Assembly (NCBI RefSeq): GCF_004382825.2
Contig: NZ_SDQO02000001.1
Location: 124,001 to 188,000 of the forward strand
DNA: 64,000 bases
Direction: 5' to 3'
Source of the DNA: Corynebacterium silvaticum
GTDB taxonomy: Bacteria > Actinomycetota > Actinomycetes > Mycobacteriales > Mycobacteriaceae
In this document: piece after piece, positions 24,594 to 37,190 of the stretch
Layout: every line of letters starts with the position of its first letter
How positions within the stretch are numbered: position 1 is the first letter of the stretch
Made by a program: the position numbers and the translations under genes
Notes under the pieces: generated by a model
The model's input: the letters and a program-made list of their open reading frames with translations, nothing else
What the model was told of the DNA's origin: nothing
Databases searched by the model: none

Positions 24594-25946
24594 GTGAAGA
24601 GTTCCGTCGAAAAGCTGAGCGACACCCGCGTCAAGCTCAACGTTGAGGTTCCTTTCGAGGAGCTGAAGTCTGAGATCGATCAGGCCTACAAGGCGTTGGC
24701 TCAGCAGATCAACATTCCAGGCTTCCGTCGTGGCAAAGCGCCGCGCCAGCTTATCGACGCCCGCATTGGCCGCGGACCGGTTTTGGAGCAGGTTGTCAAC
24801 GACATGCTTCCTACCCGTTACCAGCAGGCCTGCGAGGAGAACGAGCTCGTGGTCTTGGGTCAGCCCACCATTGACATCACCAAGGTTGAAGACGGCGACG
24901 TCGTTGAGTTCACCGCCGAGGTTGACGTCCGTCCGGAGATTACCGTCCCAGATTTCGCTAGCTTCAACGTAGAGGTTCCAGCAGTCAAGGCCGATGAAGA
25001 AGCAATCGATGCTGAGATCGATCGTCTGCGCGAGCGTTTCGGTGAACTGAAAGACACCAAGCGCAAGCTGAAGACCAACGACTTTGCCACCATCGATCTT
25101 GCCGCTTCCGTTGACGGCAAGGCAATCGAAGAGGCCACCACTGAGGGTATGTCTTACCAGGTTGGCGCTGGCGATCTTATTGATGGCCTGGACACCGCTC
25201 TCCGCGGTCTGAAGACCGGTGAGTCTGCAGAGTTCACCACCACCCTTCAGGCTGGCGAGTACGCAGGTAAGGAAGCAACCGTTACCGTGACTGTTCAGCA
25301 GACCAAGGAGCGCAAGCTTCCTGAGGTCGATGAAGAGTTCGTGCAGATGGCTTCCGAGTTTGACACCGTCGAGGAGCTGCGCGAGTCCGTCACCGCTCAG
25401 GTTGAGGAAAAGGCAAAGGCTGCACAGGCAACCGCCATCCGTGATGAGGTTTTGAAGGTGGCACTCGCAGAGTCCACATTCGAGCTTCCAGAAGGCGTTG
25501 TTAACGAGCAGGTTGAGGCTCAGTTGCACCAGCTGCTTGGCCAGCTCGCTCACGATGAAGCCGCTTTGAACACTGCTCTTGAGGCTCAGGGAACCACCCG
25601 CGAAGACTTTGACGCAGAGAACCGCAAGAACTCTGAAGAAGCAGTCCGCACCCAGCTGTTCCTCGATGCTCTTGCCGAGCAAGAGGCACCTGAGGTCTCT
25701 CAGCAGGAGCTGACCGATCATATCCTCTTCACTGCACAGAGCTATGGCATGGAGCCAAACCAGTTTGTGATGCAGCTGCAGCAGTCCGGTCAGATTGCTA
25801 ACCTGTTCTCCGATGTTCGCCGTGGCAAGGCTTTGGCAGCAGCTATCTGCCGTGTCTCCGTTAAGGACGAGAAAGGCAACGTAGTTGACCCGACTCAGTA
25901 CTTCGGTGAGGAAGAAGCAGAGGCTTCCGAGGACGAGGCTAAGTAA
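24594..25946 (+). CDS. tig: Trigger factor, ribosome-bound chaperone / PPIase
   Basis: 450 residues from GTG 24594, with AGGAG 9 nt upstream; [19 protein letters not shown] is the standard trigger factor opening. [10 protein letters not shown] (about 42-51) is the ribosome-binding loop. The FKBP-type domain covers about 150-240, and the C-terminal chaperone arms follow. The tail is acidic ([12 protein letters not shown]), typical of actinobacteria. It assists folding of nascent chains and is encoded next to the clpP operon as in most bacteria. Confidence 0.97.
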   Translation: MKSSVEKLSDTRVKLNVEVPFEELKSEIDQAYKALAQQINIPGFRRGKAPRQLIDARIGRGPVLEQVVNDMLPTRYQQACEENELVVLGQPTIDITKVEDGDVVEFTAEVDVRPEITVPDFASFNVEVPAVKADEEAIDAEIDRLRERFGELKDTKRKLKTNDFATIDLAASVDGKAIEEATTEGMSYQVGAGDLIDGLDTALRGLKTGESAEFTTTLQAGEYAGKEATVTVTVQQTKERKLPEVDEEFVQMASEFDTVEELRESVTAQVEEKAKAAQATAIRDEVLKVALAESTFELPEGVVNEQVEAQLHQLLGQLAHDEAALNTALEAQGTTREDFDAENRKNSEEAVRTQLFLDALAEQEAPEVSQQELTDHILFTAQSYGMEPNQFVMQLQQSGQIANLFSDVRRGKALAAAICRVSVKDEKGNVVDPTQYFGEEEAEASEDEAK

Positions 25947-25959
25947 TAAGCTAAAAACA

Positions 25960-26002
25960 AAAAAGACCTCAATGAGTATGCAACGCTCATTGAGGTCTTT
26001 TT
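25960..26002 (+). terminator. Terminator after tig
   Basis: Perfect 17-bp stem AAAAAGACCTCAATGAG / CTCATTGAGGTCTTTTT with a 9-nt loop and T-run. Confidence 0.92.
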
Positions 26003-26035
26003 GCTATGCCGAGGTAGAAGCGAGATAGAAGATTA

Positions 26036-26113
26036 TGTCGTTTTTGAGAACGCTAGAAAAATCGACGTGGGGTTTTGGGGAGCGCGAGTGCGCTAGCGTT
26101 CTCAAAAACGACA
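26036..26113. repeat. Palindromic intergenic element, copy 2 (78 bp)
   Basis: The same 19-bp inverted ends as copy 1 (26036-26054 and 26095-26113), the same total length and a different interior. It lies between the tig terminator and the clpP1 control region. Confidence 0.85.
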
Positions 26114-26192
26114 ACTGGGCAATAAAACCGTGCAACATGCTGTGCCGCTGCGGGGTAGCCGTGAAATAGTGTGGCCCTGCTTGTTAGTTTGT

Positions 26193-26210
26193 CCTACGCT
26201 GTGAGCGAAC
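26193..26210 (+). promoter_or_regulatory. Probable ClgR operator upstream of clpP1P2
   Basis: CGCTGTGAGCGAAC contains the palindrome CGCT-N3-AGCG (26197-26207). It closely resembles, from memory, the corynebacterial ClgR consensus (CGCYNANRGCGWWS), with one mismatch. ClgR is the known activator of clpP1P2 and clpC in Corynebacterium. Confidence 0.5.
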
Positions 26211-26303
26211 AGGTGCCATAGGGGGACTAATAGGCAGGTAACGTGGGTTGCATTCGATAGCCACGTGGCTGGCTAAAAATAAAAATCTGTAAGGAGTACT
26301 GGA

Positions 26304-26903
26304 ATGAGTGACCAGATCCGCATGGCTCAGGGCAGCGCTGGCCTGAACCTGAGTGATTCCGTGTATGAGCGCCTTTTGCGCGAGCGGATTATCTTCCTTG
26401 GAACACAGGTAGATGATGAGATCGCAAATAAGCTCTGTGCGCAGATCTTGCTGCTGTCGGCTGAGGATCCACACCGCGATATTTCCCTGTACATTAACTC
26501 GCCGGGTGGTTCTGTCACAGCAGGTATGGCCATTTATGACACGATGAAGTACTCACCCTGCGATATCGCTACGTACGGCATGGGTCTTGCTGCTTCCATG
26601 GGGCAGTTCTTGCTCTCCGGTGGCACGAAGGGGAAGCGTTATGCGCTTCCGCATGCACGGATTATGATGCACCAGCCTTCTGCCGGCGTCGGCGGAACCG
26701 CCGCTGATATTGCTATTCAGGCTGAGCAGTTCGCGCAGACCAAGCGTGAGATGGCCGAGCTCATCGCAGAGCACACCGGTCAGACGTTTGAGCAGATTAC
26801 CAAGGACTCTGATCGTGACCGTTGGTTTACAGCTGCGCAGGCTAAAGAATATGGCATCGTCGACCACGTGATTGCGTCCGCACAAGGTCCGCTTTCTAAC
26901 TAA
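26304..26903 (+). CDS. clpP1: ATP-dependent Clp protease proteolytic subunit 1
   Basis: 199 residues behind AAGGAGT. The catalytic Ser is in GLAASMGQ (residue 98), His in IMMHQPS (residue 123), and Asp in the [11 protein letters not shown] region. It forms a mixed ClpP1P2 tetradecamer with the next gene product and is fed by ClpX or ClpC. It is followed 15 nt later by clpP2. Confidence 0.97.
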   Translation: MSDQIRMAQGSAGLNLSDSVYERLLRERIIFLGTQVDDEIANKLCAQILLLSAEDPHRDISLYINSPGGSVTAGMAIYDTMKYSPCDIATYGMGLAASMGQFLLSGGTKGKRYALPHARIMMHQPSAGVGGTAADIAIQAEQFAQTKREMAELIAEHTGQTFEQITKDSDRDRWFTAAQAKEYGIVDHVIASAQGPLSN

Positions 26904-26918
26904 GGCAGGAGAATATAA

Positions 26919-27548
26919 ATGACTACTTCCGGAATGCAGATGCCCTCTGCTCGTTACGTGCTGCCTTCGTTTATCGAGCACTCTACTTATGGCACCAAGG
27001 AGACGAACCCTTACGCCAAGCTCTTTGAAGAGCGCATTATCTTCTTGGGCACACAGGTGGATGATACCTCTGCCAATGACATCATGGCGCAGCTATTGGT
27101 GTTGGAGGGGCTTGATCCCGATCGTGACATAACGATGTACATCAACTCCCCAGGCGGGTCTTTTACCTCCTTGATGGCGATCTACGACACCATGCAGTAT
27201 GTGCGCCCTGACGTGCGCACCGTCTGCTTGGGCCAAGCGGCGTCTGCAGCGGCGGTGCTGCTCGCTGCGGGTGCACCTGGTAAGCGTGCCTGCTTGCCTA
27301 ACTCTCGTGTGCTGATTCACCAGCCTGCTACGCAGGGGACGCAGGGGCAGGTCTCGGACCTGGAGATCCAGGCGAAAGAGATCGAGCGTATGCGCGCGCT
27401 GATGGAGCAGACCCTTTCGCGCCATACTGGTCGTACTCCTGAGCAGGTTCGCATTGATACTGACCGCGATAAGATTCTCACCGCGCAAGAAGCTGTGGAA
27501 TACGGCATCATTGACCAGGTTTTTGATTATCGCAAGCTCAACGGCTAG
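26919..27548 (+). CDS. clpP2: ATP-dependent Clp protease proteolytic subunit 2
   Basis: 209 residues behind GCAGGAGAA. The catalytic Ser is in GQAASAAAV (residue 109), His in VLIHQPA (residue 134), and Asp in [10 protein letters not shown]. The N-terminal ~30 residues are longer than in ClpP1, as in other actinobacterial ClpP2 proteins. Expression is shared with clpP1. Confidence 0.97.
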   Translation: MTTSGMQMPSARYVLPSFIEHSTYGTKETNPYAKLFEERIIFLGTQVDDTSANDIMAQLLVLEGLDPDRDITMYINSPGGSFTSLMAIYDTMQYVRPDVRTVCLGQAASAAAVLLAAGAPGKRACLPNSRVLIHQPATQGTQGQVSDLEIQAKEIERMRALMEQTLSRHTGRTPEQVRIDTDRDKILTAQEAVEYGIIDQVFDYRKLNG

Positions 27549-27566
27549 CCCGTTTTGGTCTTAAGG

Positions 27567-27609
27567 AAGTCCCCGCCGCACCCTAAATTATTGGTGCTGC
27601 GGGGACTTT
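27567..27609 (+). terminator. Terminator after clpP2
   Basis: Stem AAGTCCCCGCCGCACC / GGTGCTGCGGGGACTT with one mismatch and a 10-nt loop. Confidence 0.85.
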
Positions 27610-27624
27610 GCCATAATCGGGAGC

Positions 27625-30432
27625 GTGATTACACCTGCTTGCGATGCGAGGGGACGTCGAGAAGCTAGCGGCGAGCCCGAGAAGACTGCTCTCCGCGTTT
27701 TAGTCATCGATAATTACGATTCCTTTACGTATAACATCGTGGACTATCTTGCGCGTTGCGGGGCTGCGGTCACAGTGATGCGTAACGACGCCCCCCTCGA
27801 TACCAATCGCATCTGTAAGCAGGGCGGCGCGTCCCCTGATGCCTTTGACGCGGTCGTGATTTCTCCAGGTCCTGGCACCCCTGCTATTCCCTCAGACCTG
27901 GGAATCTCTGCTGCGGCGTTGGAGCATGCGGAGGTGCCGGTACTTGGCGTATGCCTGGGCATGCAAGCGATGGCTTATGTTGAGGGCGGAAGGGTAGAAA
28001 AGGCGCCCGAGCCGGTCCACGGCAGGGAAGACACAATCTGGGTGACTTCAACCGGCCCATTGTGGGATGACATCGCGGATTCTTTTACTGTGGTGCGCTA
28101 CCACTCGCTCGTGGTCACCGACGTCCCCGATTGCATGCGAGTGACCGCTACGAATGCTGAGGGGCTTGTTATGGCCCTAGAACACAAGGCAAAACCGTGG
28201 TGGGGGGTGCAATTTCACCCGGAGTCTATCGGCAGCGAATACGGTGAGCAGCTCATTGCTAACTTTGTGGGGATCGCGGAGCAGCATGCACACCGAGGCC
28301 CGGGAGAAAACTCGGATGTACAGCAGCGCGAGGTTGTCCGTGCCTCCCGTAGCCGATCTGTTGTGGTGCGTGAGTCGGCTGTCCCAGAGGGAGTAGAACC
28401 CGTCGATATTTTTGTGGCCCTCGGAGGACAGGGCGCGCTGGTGGAGTTCGAGGGTAAGAGCATCATTGCGCCCTACGACGGCGGAGAAATAATTGATTCC
28501 CTCGATGATTTGTCTCTGAGCGTGGACTCATACCCGCAGGTGCATGTCGAGAGCAACGATGGCGCAACTGCTGCGGCGCTACCCGGGTGGTTTGGCTATG
28601 TGGGTTATGAGGCGCACCATTCTGACTTAGGCCCGCAGGCACAGGCGCAAGCTCCCGCGGCCGGTGAAGCACTAAAAATGTTTTTTGCCGAGCGGATTGC
28701 GGTCATCGAGCGAGGCCGCCTGCAGCTGGTAGCGCTTGCCCCACACAACGCGCCCGAGGCACAGGAAGCCATAGAGTGGTGGTGTGACGCTGCGATGACG
28801 CAGATACATGCTGCCACTCCCGTGGGGACTTTCGACCCGTCTGTGGTGGGACGACTGCGACTGCGGGAATCGCGACGGAAGTATCTGCGCAGTATCGCTG
28901 AGATTCAAGAGCTCATTAGCCAAGGTGCAACGTATGAGGTGTGCCTGACCACCCAGCTAGAAGCACCAATCGATGGCGACTTTGATGCACCTGCGGCGTA
29001 TCGACGCCTCACCGAGATTGCTCCGGCCCCTATGCGATCGCTGGTTGTTCTAGGCGATACCCATGTGGTGAGCTCGTCGCCGGAGAGGTTTTTAAAGGTT
29101 AACCAGGGTGTCGTGTCCTCGGAACCGATCAAAGGCACTCGCGCGCGGTGCCAGGACGAGGAAAAAGACGCAGACATGCGGCACGACTTGGCCACGAATC
29201 AGAAAGACCGCGCGGAAAATCTCATGATCGTGGATCTGGTGCGCAATGATCTGGCGCACGTCTGTGAATACGGCAGCGTGCGGGTGGACGAGCTGTGCCA
29301 TGTAAAAACTTTTGCCAGGGCGCACCAGTTGGTCTCCACGATCAGCGGGAAGGCGAGGGAGTCTGCGACCCCCGTGGACGTGATTCGCGCGGCTTTCCCC
29401 GGAGGGTCGATGACGGGCGCCCCTAAGTATCGGACGATGGAGATCATCGCCACGCTGGAGGGGCATCCGCGTGGGGTCTACTCCGGTGCGGTCGGCTTTA
29501 TCTCCGTGGACGGAAGCATGGATCTGGCAATGACGATACGCACCGCGGTCGTGCAGGGGCAGCGCTTGAGCTATGGGGTAGGGGGCGCCATCATCGCGCT
29601 ATCTTCCGCCGATGCAGAATGGGAGGAGATAGTCACAAAGTCTGCGCCGTTGCTGAGCCTGGTTGCGCAGGGCTTTCCCAATGAAGAGCTTCTGGAATGT
29701 GATGGCGTCAGGCTACAACCGGCACTCCACACGCAACCCCCGACGGTGATTGATTCCTTTTTGCTTGTCGACGGCCACGTCCGAGGCTTTGACTCCCATT
29801 GCCAGCGCTTCCGCTCCAGTTGTGTGGCCCTACAGACAGCGAGGGTGGAAGAGGTCGATAGGTTCTTAGCCGCCGTCAAGCGAGAGCTTCCTCTGCATGG
29901 GGAGTGGTTTCCGCGCCTGGAAAGCCTCCCCGGCGGCACGCTGCGCGTGCGGTTTAGGCCTGCGCCGAAGCGTCGAGAAGCTACGACGCTGACCACTGTG
30001 ATGGTGCAGCCTGGGCAGCTCCAGCATCCGACGATAAAAGGGCCCGACCTGGCTGAACTGTTAAGAATTAACAATGCAGTACCTACCGACGACGCTCTGC
30101 TTATTTCCCCACGGGGAGTGCACGAGACGACCACGGCGGCCCTCTTGGCCTGGAAAGATAATGAACTCGTGTCCATGGGGTCAGAACGCCTGGACTCAGT
30201 GACTGAGTGCATGGTCAGGGAGATCGCTCGGGAATTGGGGTACCGAGTGGCCCAGAAAACGTATGACCGCTCGGCGCTGCACGGCGTTGAGCTGTGGGTT
30301 GTCAACGCGTTGCACGGAATTTCTCGCGTGAGTGAGCTCGATGGTGAGCCAGTTCCATGCGGCACCCAACGACTAGCGCGATTCCGCCATATGTTGGCCG
30401 ACAAACAACAGCCATTAATCAAAGAAAACTAA
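27625..30432 (+). CDS. pabAB: Aminodeoxychorismate synthase fused to class IV lyase (PabA-PabB-PabC-like)
   Basis: 935 residues, GTG start. Residues ~25-215 are a glutamine amidotransferase: VIDNYDSFTYN, nucleophile in GVCLGMQAM, WGVQFHPES. Residues ~250-690 are the chorismate-binding PabB part: SSPERFLKV, EPIKGTRAR, PGGSMTGAPKYRTMEI. Residues ~705-935 resemble an aminotransferase class IV lyase: SFLLVDGHVRGFDSHCQRF, ISPRGVHETTTAALLAW, VVNALHGISRV. Together they would turn chorismate and glutamine into 4-aminobenzoate for folate. Corynebacteria often keep pabC as a separate gene. Whether the lyase part is active is not settled: the usual PLP-lysine region is hard to place by eye. Confidence 0.88.
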   Translation: MITPACDARGRREASGEPEKTALRVLVIDNYDSFTYNIVDYLARCGAAVTVMRNDAPLDTNRICKQGGASPDAFDAVVISPGPGTPAIPSDLGISAAALEHAEVPVLGVCLGMQAMAYVEGGRVEKAPEPVHGREDTIWVTSTGPLWDDIADSFTVVRYHSLVVTDVPDCMRVTATNAEGLVMALEHKAKPWWGVQFHPESIGSEYGEQLIANFVGIAEQHAHRGPGENSDVQQREVVRASRSRSVVVRESAVPEGVEPVDIFVALGGQGALVEFEGKSIIAPYDGGEIIDSLDDLSLSVDSYPQVHVESNDGATAAALPGWFGYVGYEAHHSDLGPQAQAQAPAAGEALKMFFAERIAVIERGRLQLVALAPHNAPEAQEAIEWWCDAAMTQIHAATPVGTFDPSVVGRLRLRESRRKYLRSIAEIQELISQGATYEVCLTTQLEAPIDGDFDAPAAYRRLTEIAPAPMRSLVVLGDTHVVSSSPERFLKVNQGVVSSEPIKGTRARCQDEEKDADMRHDLATNQKDRAENLMIVDLVRNDLAHVCEYGSVRVDELCHVKTFARAHQLVSTISGKARESATPVDVIRAAFPGGSMTGAPKYRTMEIIATLEGHPRGVYSGAVGFISVDGSMDLAMTIRTAVVQGQRLSYGVGGAIIALSSADAEWEEIVTKSAPLLSLVAQGFPNEELLECDGVRLQPALHTQPPTVIDSFLLVDGHVRGFDSHCQRFRSSCVALQTARVEEVDRFLAAVKRELPLHGEWFPRLESLPGGTLRVRFRPAPKRREATTLTTVMVQPGQLQHPTIKGPDLAELLRINNAVPTDDALLISPRGVHETTTAALLAWKDNELVSMGSERLDSVTECMVREIARELGYRVAQKTYDRSALHGVELWVVNALHGISRVSELDGEPVPCGTQRLARFRHMLADKQQPLIKEN

Positions 30433-30594
30433 GGGATAATTCTGCTACGGTGGATTGTCTTGTGCCTTGGGGTAAAAAGGCGCTGGGCGCGTACGAGCCC
30501 GTTAGTTTGACGCACCCGCTAAAGTGAAGGACAGTCGATTACTAATCCGTTTGGCCGCTGACGGCTGGGAAGAATTGAGAGCTTCAACCTCACC

Positions 30595-31881
30595 ATGACA
30601 CGTATGCAAGAAAGCGCTGACCTGCTCAAATGCTCCTTCTGCGGAAAGAGTCAGAAGCAGGTAAAGAAGCTGATCGCGGGTGGCGGAGTTTATATCTGCG
30701 ACGAATGTATCGAACTATGCAATGAGATCATCGAGGAAGAGCTCAGCACCGCTGCTGAGGAGAAGAAGGACGAGGGCACTAAACTGCCGCGCCCCTCGGA
30801 GATTTCCGCGTTCCTTGACAAATATGTCATTGGGCAAGACGACGCTAAGCGAATCCTGTCTGTGGCAGTGTATAACCACTACAAACGAGTGCGCGCTGAA
30901 GAGTCTCGTGTTCTGAGCACACGTAAGAATAAAGACGATGAGACAGAGTTGCAAAAGTCCAACATTTTGATGCTTGGGCCAACCGGCTCCGGAAAGACGT
31001 ATCTTGCCCAGACCCTGGCTAGGCTTCTCGACGTCCCCTTCGCCATCGCAGACGCCACGTCGTTGACCGAAGCCGGCTATGTGGGCGAAGACGTAGAGAA
31101 TATTCTTTTGAAGCTGCTGCAGGCGGCGGAATTTGATGTTCAGCGTGCACAGCGGGGGATTATCTATGTCGATGAGGTAGATAAGATTTCTCGGAAGTCG
31201 GATAACCCGTCCATTACGCGAGATGTGTCCGGCGAAGGCGTGCAACAGGCATTGCTCAAGATCCTTGAAGGGACTGTGGCGTCCATTCCTCCACAGGGAG
31301 GGCGCAAGCACCCCAATCAGGACTTTATCCAGCTGGATACCTCAAACATTTTGTTTATCGTCGCAGGCGCATTTGCGGGGTTGGAAAAGGTTATCGAGGA
31401 GCGTCGTGGCAAAAAAGGCATTGGTTTTGGTGCCGAGCTGACCACCAAAGAAGACATCGATGAGATCGATGTATTCAAAGAGGTACTGCCAGAGGACTTG
31501 GTCAAGTTCGGGCTTATCCCGGAGTTCATTGGCCGGTTGCCGATTGTTGCCACCGTGGGGAATTTGGATCAACGATCCCTGGTTAAGGTGCTTACCGAGC
31601 CTAAAAACTCTCTGGTAAAGCAGTATCAGCGTCTTTTTGAGATGGATGGGGTGGCTCTGGAGTTTGATGATGACGCCCTTGAGATCATTGCTGATCTAGC
31701 GATAGAGCGTGGGACCGGTGCACGAGGGCTGCGTGCCATCATGGAAGAGCTCCTAGTCCCCGTCATGTATGACATCCCGGATAGGGAAGACGTGGGAGTA
31801 GTCACGGTGACTGCAGCATCGGTGCGAGGCGACGAATCTCCGCAGATGTCTGAACACACTGGAGAAGAAAAGACTGCATAA
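30595..31881 (+). CDS. clpX: Clp protease ATP-binding subunit ClpX
   Basis: 428 residues. The zinc-binding domain [10 protein letters not shown]...[10 protein letters not shown] (residues 10-40) holds four Cys. Walker A GPTGSGKT (about 130), Walker [11 protein letters not shown] and sensor motifs follow. It unfolds tagged proteins and passes them to ClpP1P2. Unlike tig-clpP-clpX runs in other bacteria, the pab gene is inserted between clpP2 and clpX here. Confidence 0.97.
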   Translation: MTRMQESADLLKCSFCGKSQKQVKKLIAGGGVYICDECIELCNEIIEEELSTAAEEKKDEGTKLPRPSEISAFLDKYVIGQDDAKRILSVAVYNHYKRVRAEESRVLSTRKNKDDETELQKSNILMLGPTGSGKTYLAQTLARLLDVPFAIADATSLTEAGYVGEDVENILLKLLQAAEFDVQRAQRGIIYVDEVDKISRKSDNPSITRDVSGEGVQQALLKILEGTVASIPPQGGRKHPNQDFIQLDTSNILFIVAGAFAGLEKVIEERRGKKGIGFGAELTTKEDIDEIDVFKEVLPEDLVKFGLIPEFIGRLPIVATVGNLDQRSLVKVLTEPKNSLVKQYQRLFEMDGVALEFDDDALEIIADLAIERGTGARGLRAIMEELLVPVMYDIPDREDVGVVTVTAASVRGDESPQMSEHTGEEKTA

Positions 31882-31890
31882 CAGATGAAG

Positions 31891-31926
31891 AAAAGCGGTT
31901 CCACTGGGATAGTGGAACCGCTTTTT
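31891..31926. terminator. Terminator between clpX and the tetR-type gene
   Basis: Stem AAAAGCGGTTCCACT / AGTGGAACCGCTTTTT with a 5-nt loop. The A/T ends suit both converging genes. Confidence 0.9.
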
Positions 31927-31940
31927 AGATACTGATCAAT

Positions 31941-32699
31941 TTAAGAAAACGGATCTGCGTCGACTTGGTAGGAGGCTTCCTCCATGTTGCGTGTGATCGA
32001 ATCGCTGGGGGCTGTCGACGTGAGGTAGCTGACGTCATCAGAACCTTTGAGATTGGATGTGAGGAAAGCCAAGACGGCGTCGACCGCCAGGCGAGCCATT
32101 CCTTGAGTATTGTCCTCATCCATCATGTCTACGCTGTAGAGGTTGAGCGTGGTGGAACGAGAATTGACTCGGAAGACGGCTAGCGAGGCGATGAGGGTAA
32201 ACACGTCCTGTGCGGAGATCCCAGGACGGAATGCGCCGGCATCTTGCCCTAGCATGAGCAGCTTGTCTAGCTGCAGCATGATAGAAGACTGATCGGAGAG
32301 TGGGCTAGCCTCCGCGATTTTGCCAAAGTGGTGCAGGTTTTCCATCTGCAAAATACGAATAGATTCTGGGTGCATTACGTATGTTCGGAAGACAGCTTCG
32401 ACGACCTTGCGAACTCCATCGACGGGGACAGGTGTTTCTAGTTGCATGTCCTCTGCTGGTGGTCTGAGCCTGCGTACTGCCTCTTCCAAACATCTGCGAT
32501 AAAGACCCTTTTTATCACCAAAGTGATAATGGATCATTCGTTTAGACATCCCGGATTGCCTTGCGATTGCCTCAAGCTTGGCATCGGAAAAGCCTAGTTC
32601 GGAGAACATCTCTAGTGCGATTGCGAGAACCGCCTGCGGGGAGACCTCTGGCGTGTTATCTACGGAAGTATTCTCGTTGTGATCCACAGTGCCATTCAC
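31941..32699 (-). CDS. TetR-family transcriptional regulator
   Basis: 252 residues from a GTG start with AGGAGT 7 nt upstream. The N-terminal HTH is SPQAVLAIALEMFSELGFSDAKLEAIARQSGMSKRMIHYHFGDKKGLYRR (about 20-70). The C-terminal ligand domain has no recognised specificity (TetR_C around 95-210), and a tail of about 35 residues extends beyond it. No obvious target is adjacent: clpX is convergent and mdh lies 610 bp away, divergently. Autoregulation from the AT-rich upstream region is plausible. Confidence 0.88.
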   Translation of the reverse strand: MNGTVDHNENTSVDNTPEVSPQAVLAIALEMFSELGFSDAKLEAIARQSGMSKRMIHYHFGDKKGLYRRCLEEAVRRLRPPAEDMQLETPVPVDGVRKVVEAVFRTYVMHPESIRILQMENLHHFGKIAEASPLSDQSSIMLQLDKLLMLGQDAGAFRPGISAQDVFTLIASLAVFRVNSRSTTLNLYSVDMMDEDNTQGMARLAVDAVLAFLTSNLKGSDDVSYLTSTAPSDSITRNMEEASYQVDADPFS

Positions 32700-34290
<1,591 letters not shown>

Positions 34291-34316
34291 TTCTCCCACA
34301 AAGTCTTTCACAAGAT

Positions 34317-34362
34317 TGCTCCCGACAGGGCCTCATGAGGCTCTTGAATCGGGAGCATTTTT
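34317..34362 (+). terminator. Terminator after mdh
   Basis: Outer stem TGCTCCCGA / TCGGGAGCA with an inner CCTCATGAGG palindrome, followed by TTTTT. Confidence 0.85.
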
Positions 34363-34454
34363 GCTTTTATATATTCGGTGAATAAGGAAAGCCGGGAAGG
34401 CTCGAGAGCTACCTAAAAACCCCAGCGTGAAGTGTGCTTGGTGCTAACGCTAAG

Positions 34455-37190
34455 ATGGTCGACGTGACTGCGAATAATGAGAATGCAAACCGCGCTGACC
34501 GCCTCCCCGCGAGCTGGGATCCCCAAGCTCATGAGCAGGAGCTTTATCAAAGCTGGGTGGATGCTGGCTACTTCACTGCTAACACCTCTAGCTCCAAGCC
34601 GCCGTTCTCTATTGTGCTTCCCCCGCCAAACGTAACTGGCCAGCTCCATATGGGCCATGCCCTGGACCATACGCTGATGGACTCCATCGCTCGACGCAAG
34701 AGAATGCAAGGCTTTGAAGTCTTGTGGCTGCCGGGTATGGATCACGCTGGAATCGCGACTCAGACCAAAGTCGAGGCCATGCTCAAAGAAAAAGAGGGCA
34801 AGAGCCGGTGGGACTATGACCGCGAAGAATTCATCGGCCATGTCTGGAACTGGAAAAACGAGTACGGCGGAACTATCGGTAAGCAGATGCGAGCTATCGG
34901 CGATTCCGTCGATTGGTCCCGCGAGCGCTTTACCCTTGATGAGGGCCTCTCACGCGCAGTCCAAACTATTTTCAAGCAGATGTATGACCGCGGGATGATT
35001 TATCAGGCTAACCGCCTGGTCAACTGGTCGCCGGTGCTGGAGACTGCCGTTTCCGATATTGAGGTCGTGTACAAGGATGTTGAAGGCGAGCTCGTCTCCA
35101 TCCGGTATGGCTCTCTGGACGATTCCGAGCCGCACGTCATCGTGGCCACCACACGCGTGGAAACCATGCTGGGCGACGTCGCAGTGGCTGTGCACCCAGA
35201 GGATGAGCGCTACAAGGACCTGGTAGGCACCTCGTTGCCGCACCCGTTTATTGCAGATCGGCAGATGACCATAGTCGCTGATGACTATGTTGACCCAGAG
35301 TTTGGTACCGGCGCAGTCAAGATCACTCCGGCGCATGATCCGAACGATTACGCGCTTGGTTTGCGCCACAACCTTGAGATGCCAACCATCATGGACTCGA
35401 CCGGCCATATCACGGGCACGGGAACGCAGTTTGACGGAATGGATCGTGCAGAAGCGCGCGTCAAGATCCGCGAGGCACTTGCGGAGCAAGGCCGTATTGT
35501 CAAAGAGATTCGTCCGTATGTGCACTCGGTGGGACATTCGGAGCGTTCGGGCGAGGCCATCGAGCCGCGTTTGTCCCTGCAGTGGTTTGTCAGCGTGGAG
35601 GAGCTTGCCGCTATGGCTGGCGACGCCGTGCGCCAGGGCGATACCGTCATTCATCCCAAGCCCGCAGAGCCGCGTTACTTTGAGTGGGTTGATGACATGC
35701 ACGATTGGTGCATCTCGCGTCAATTGTGGTGGGGTCACCGCATTCCGATTTGGTACGGTCCAGAGGACGCCGAGGGGCGTCGTGACATCGTGTGCGTCGG
35801 CCCCGATGAGCAGGCGCCCGAGGGCTACACGCAGGACCCCGACGTCTTGGACACCTGGTTTAGCTCGGCGCTGTGGCCTTTCTCCACGATGGGATGGCCA
35901 GAAAAGACACCTGAGCTGGAAAAATTCTATCCAACCTCGGTTCTGGTCACCGCCTATGACATCTTGTTCTTTTGGGTTGCCCGCATGATGATGTTTGGCA
36001 CTCTTACTGCTGAGACCACCCCGGAGCTCCTTGGGGAAGGCCGCGATGGTCGTCCGCAGGTACCGTTTACGGACCTCTTCCTGCATGGTCTTGTTCGCGA
36101 CGAACACGGGCGCAAGATGAGTAAATCCCTGGGTAACGGCATCGACCCCATGGACTGGGTGGAACGTTTTGGTGCTGACGCACTGCGCTTTACCCTTGCC
36201 CGTGGCGCCAACCCCGGCGTCGATCTGCCCGTTGGTGAAGACTCCGCGCAGAGCTCTCGCAACTTTGCTACCAAGCTCTACAACGCCACCAAGTTTGCGC
36301 TCATGAATGGCGCACGTGTGGGTGAACTTCCCACCCGCGAGGAGCTAAGCGACGCCGACCGGTGGATCCTTGACCGCCTGGAACAGGTACGCACACAGGT
36401 GGATTCCTATTTTGATGCGTATCAGTTTGCTAAGGGCAATGAGGCTCTCTATCAGTTCGCGTGGGGAGAGTTCTGCGACTGGTACCTGGAATTTGCCAAG
36501 GTGCAGATTCCGCGTGATCTCGACTCCGCTACCCCGGAGGAGCGTCGCCGCGGAGAAAACACCCAGATCGTGCTGGGACAAGTGCTAGACGCTGTACTGC
36601 GTATGCTGCATCCCACCATGCCGTTTGTCACGGAGGTCCTGTGGAAAGCACTGACCGATGGCGAGTCTCTCAACGTAGCGGCATGGCCCACTGAGGCGGA
36701 AACAAACGGCGGCGCGCTTATCGACGCAACCGCTGCTCGTCGTATAGCTGATGTGGAGAAGCTTGTTACTGAGGTGCGCCGCTTCCGCTCAGATCAGGGA
36801 GTCAAGCCTTCTCAGAAGGTGTCCGCACGTGTGGACTTTAGCGCCTGTGACCTGGAAGAGCAGGAGAGCATCGTGCGCTCCTTGGTTCGCCTTGAGACTC
36901 CTGCGGAGGACTTCGCGGCGTCGGCAAGCATTGAAGTGCGTTTGTCGCAGGTCACCGTCGTGGTGTCGCTGGATACCTCCGGAACTGTGGATAAGGTTGC
37001 TGAGCGTAAGCGCCTGGAGAAGGATTTGGCAGCGGCAACCAAGGAATTGGAGACCACCGCTAAGAAACTCGGCAACGAGGCATTTTTGTCCAAGGCCCCC
37101 GAGGCAGTGGTGGAGAAAATTCGCAACCGCCAGAAGATCGCAGAAGAAGAGGTGGCGCGCATCAATGCCCGCCTTGAGGAGCTGAACTAA
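34455..37190 (+). CDS. valS: Valyl-tRNA synthetase
   Basis: 911 residues from ATG 34455 ([12 protein letters not shown]). HIGH-type motif in [15 protein letters not shown] (about 55), editing domain (CP1) about 190-345, KMSKS in [11 protein letters not shown] (about 555), and a C-terminal coiled coil (about 850-911, [20 protein letters not shown]). It charges tRNA-Val. There is no obvious Shine-Dalgarno before the ATG. The stop codon is directly followed by the GTG of folC (TAAGTG), so the two are co-translated. Confidence 0.97.
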   Translation: MVDVTANNENANRADRLPASWDPQAHEQELYQSWVDAGYFTANTSSSKPPFSIVLPPPNVTGQLHMGHALDHTLMDSIARRKRMQGFEVLWLPGMDHAGIATQTKVEAMLKEKEGKSRWDYDREEFIGHVWNWKNEYGGTIGKQMRAIGDSVDWSRERFTLDEGLSRAVQTIFKQMYDRGMIYQANRLVNWSPVLETAVSDIEVVYKDVEGELVSIRYGSLDDSEPHVIVATTRVETMLGDVAVAVHPEDERYKDLVGTSLPHPFIADRQMTIVADDYVDPEFGTGAVKITPAHDPNDYALGLRHNLEMPTIMDSTGHITGTGTQFDGMDRAEARVKIREALAEQGRIVKEIRPYVHSVGHSERSGEAIEPRLSLQWFVSVEELAAMAGDAVRQGDTVIHPKPAEPRYFEWVDDMHDWCISRQLWWGHRIPIWYGPEDAEGRRDIVCVGPDEQAPEGYTQDPDVLDTWFSSALWPFSTMGWPEKTPELEKFYPTSVLVTAYDILFFWVARMMMFGTLTAETTPELLGEGRDGRPQVPFTDLFLHGLVRDEHGRKMSKSLGNGIDPMDWVERFGADALRFTLARGANPGVDLPVGEDSAQSSRNFATKLYNATKFALMNGARVGELPTREELSDADRWILDRLEQVRTQVDSYFDAYQFAKGNEALYQFAWGEFCDWYLEFAKVQIPRDLDSATPEERRRGENTQIVLGQVLDAVLRMLHPTMPFVTEVLWKALTDGESLNVAAWPTEAETNGGALIDATAARRIADVEKLVTEVRRFRSDQGVKPSQKVSARVDFSACDLEEQESIVRSLVRLETPAEDFAASASIEVRLSQVTVVVSLDTSGTVDKVAERKRLEKDLAAATKELETTAKKLGNEAFLSKAPEAVVEKIRNRQKIAEEEVARINARLEELN

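Noticed and set aside
24062..24640. 192-codon minus-strand open frame across the repeat element, tRNA-Pro and the tig start
   Set aside because: It is antisense to a tRNA (its QDLNLRPPAPKAGALP stretch is the known artefact of translating a tRNA-Pro complement) and has no ribosome site.
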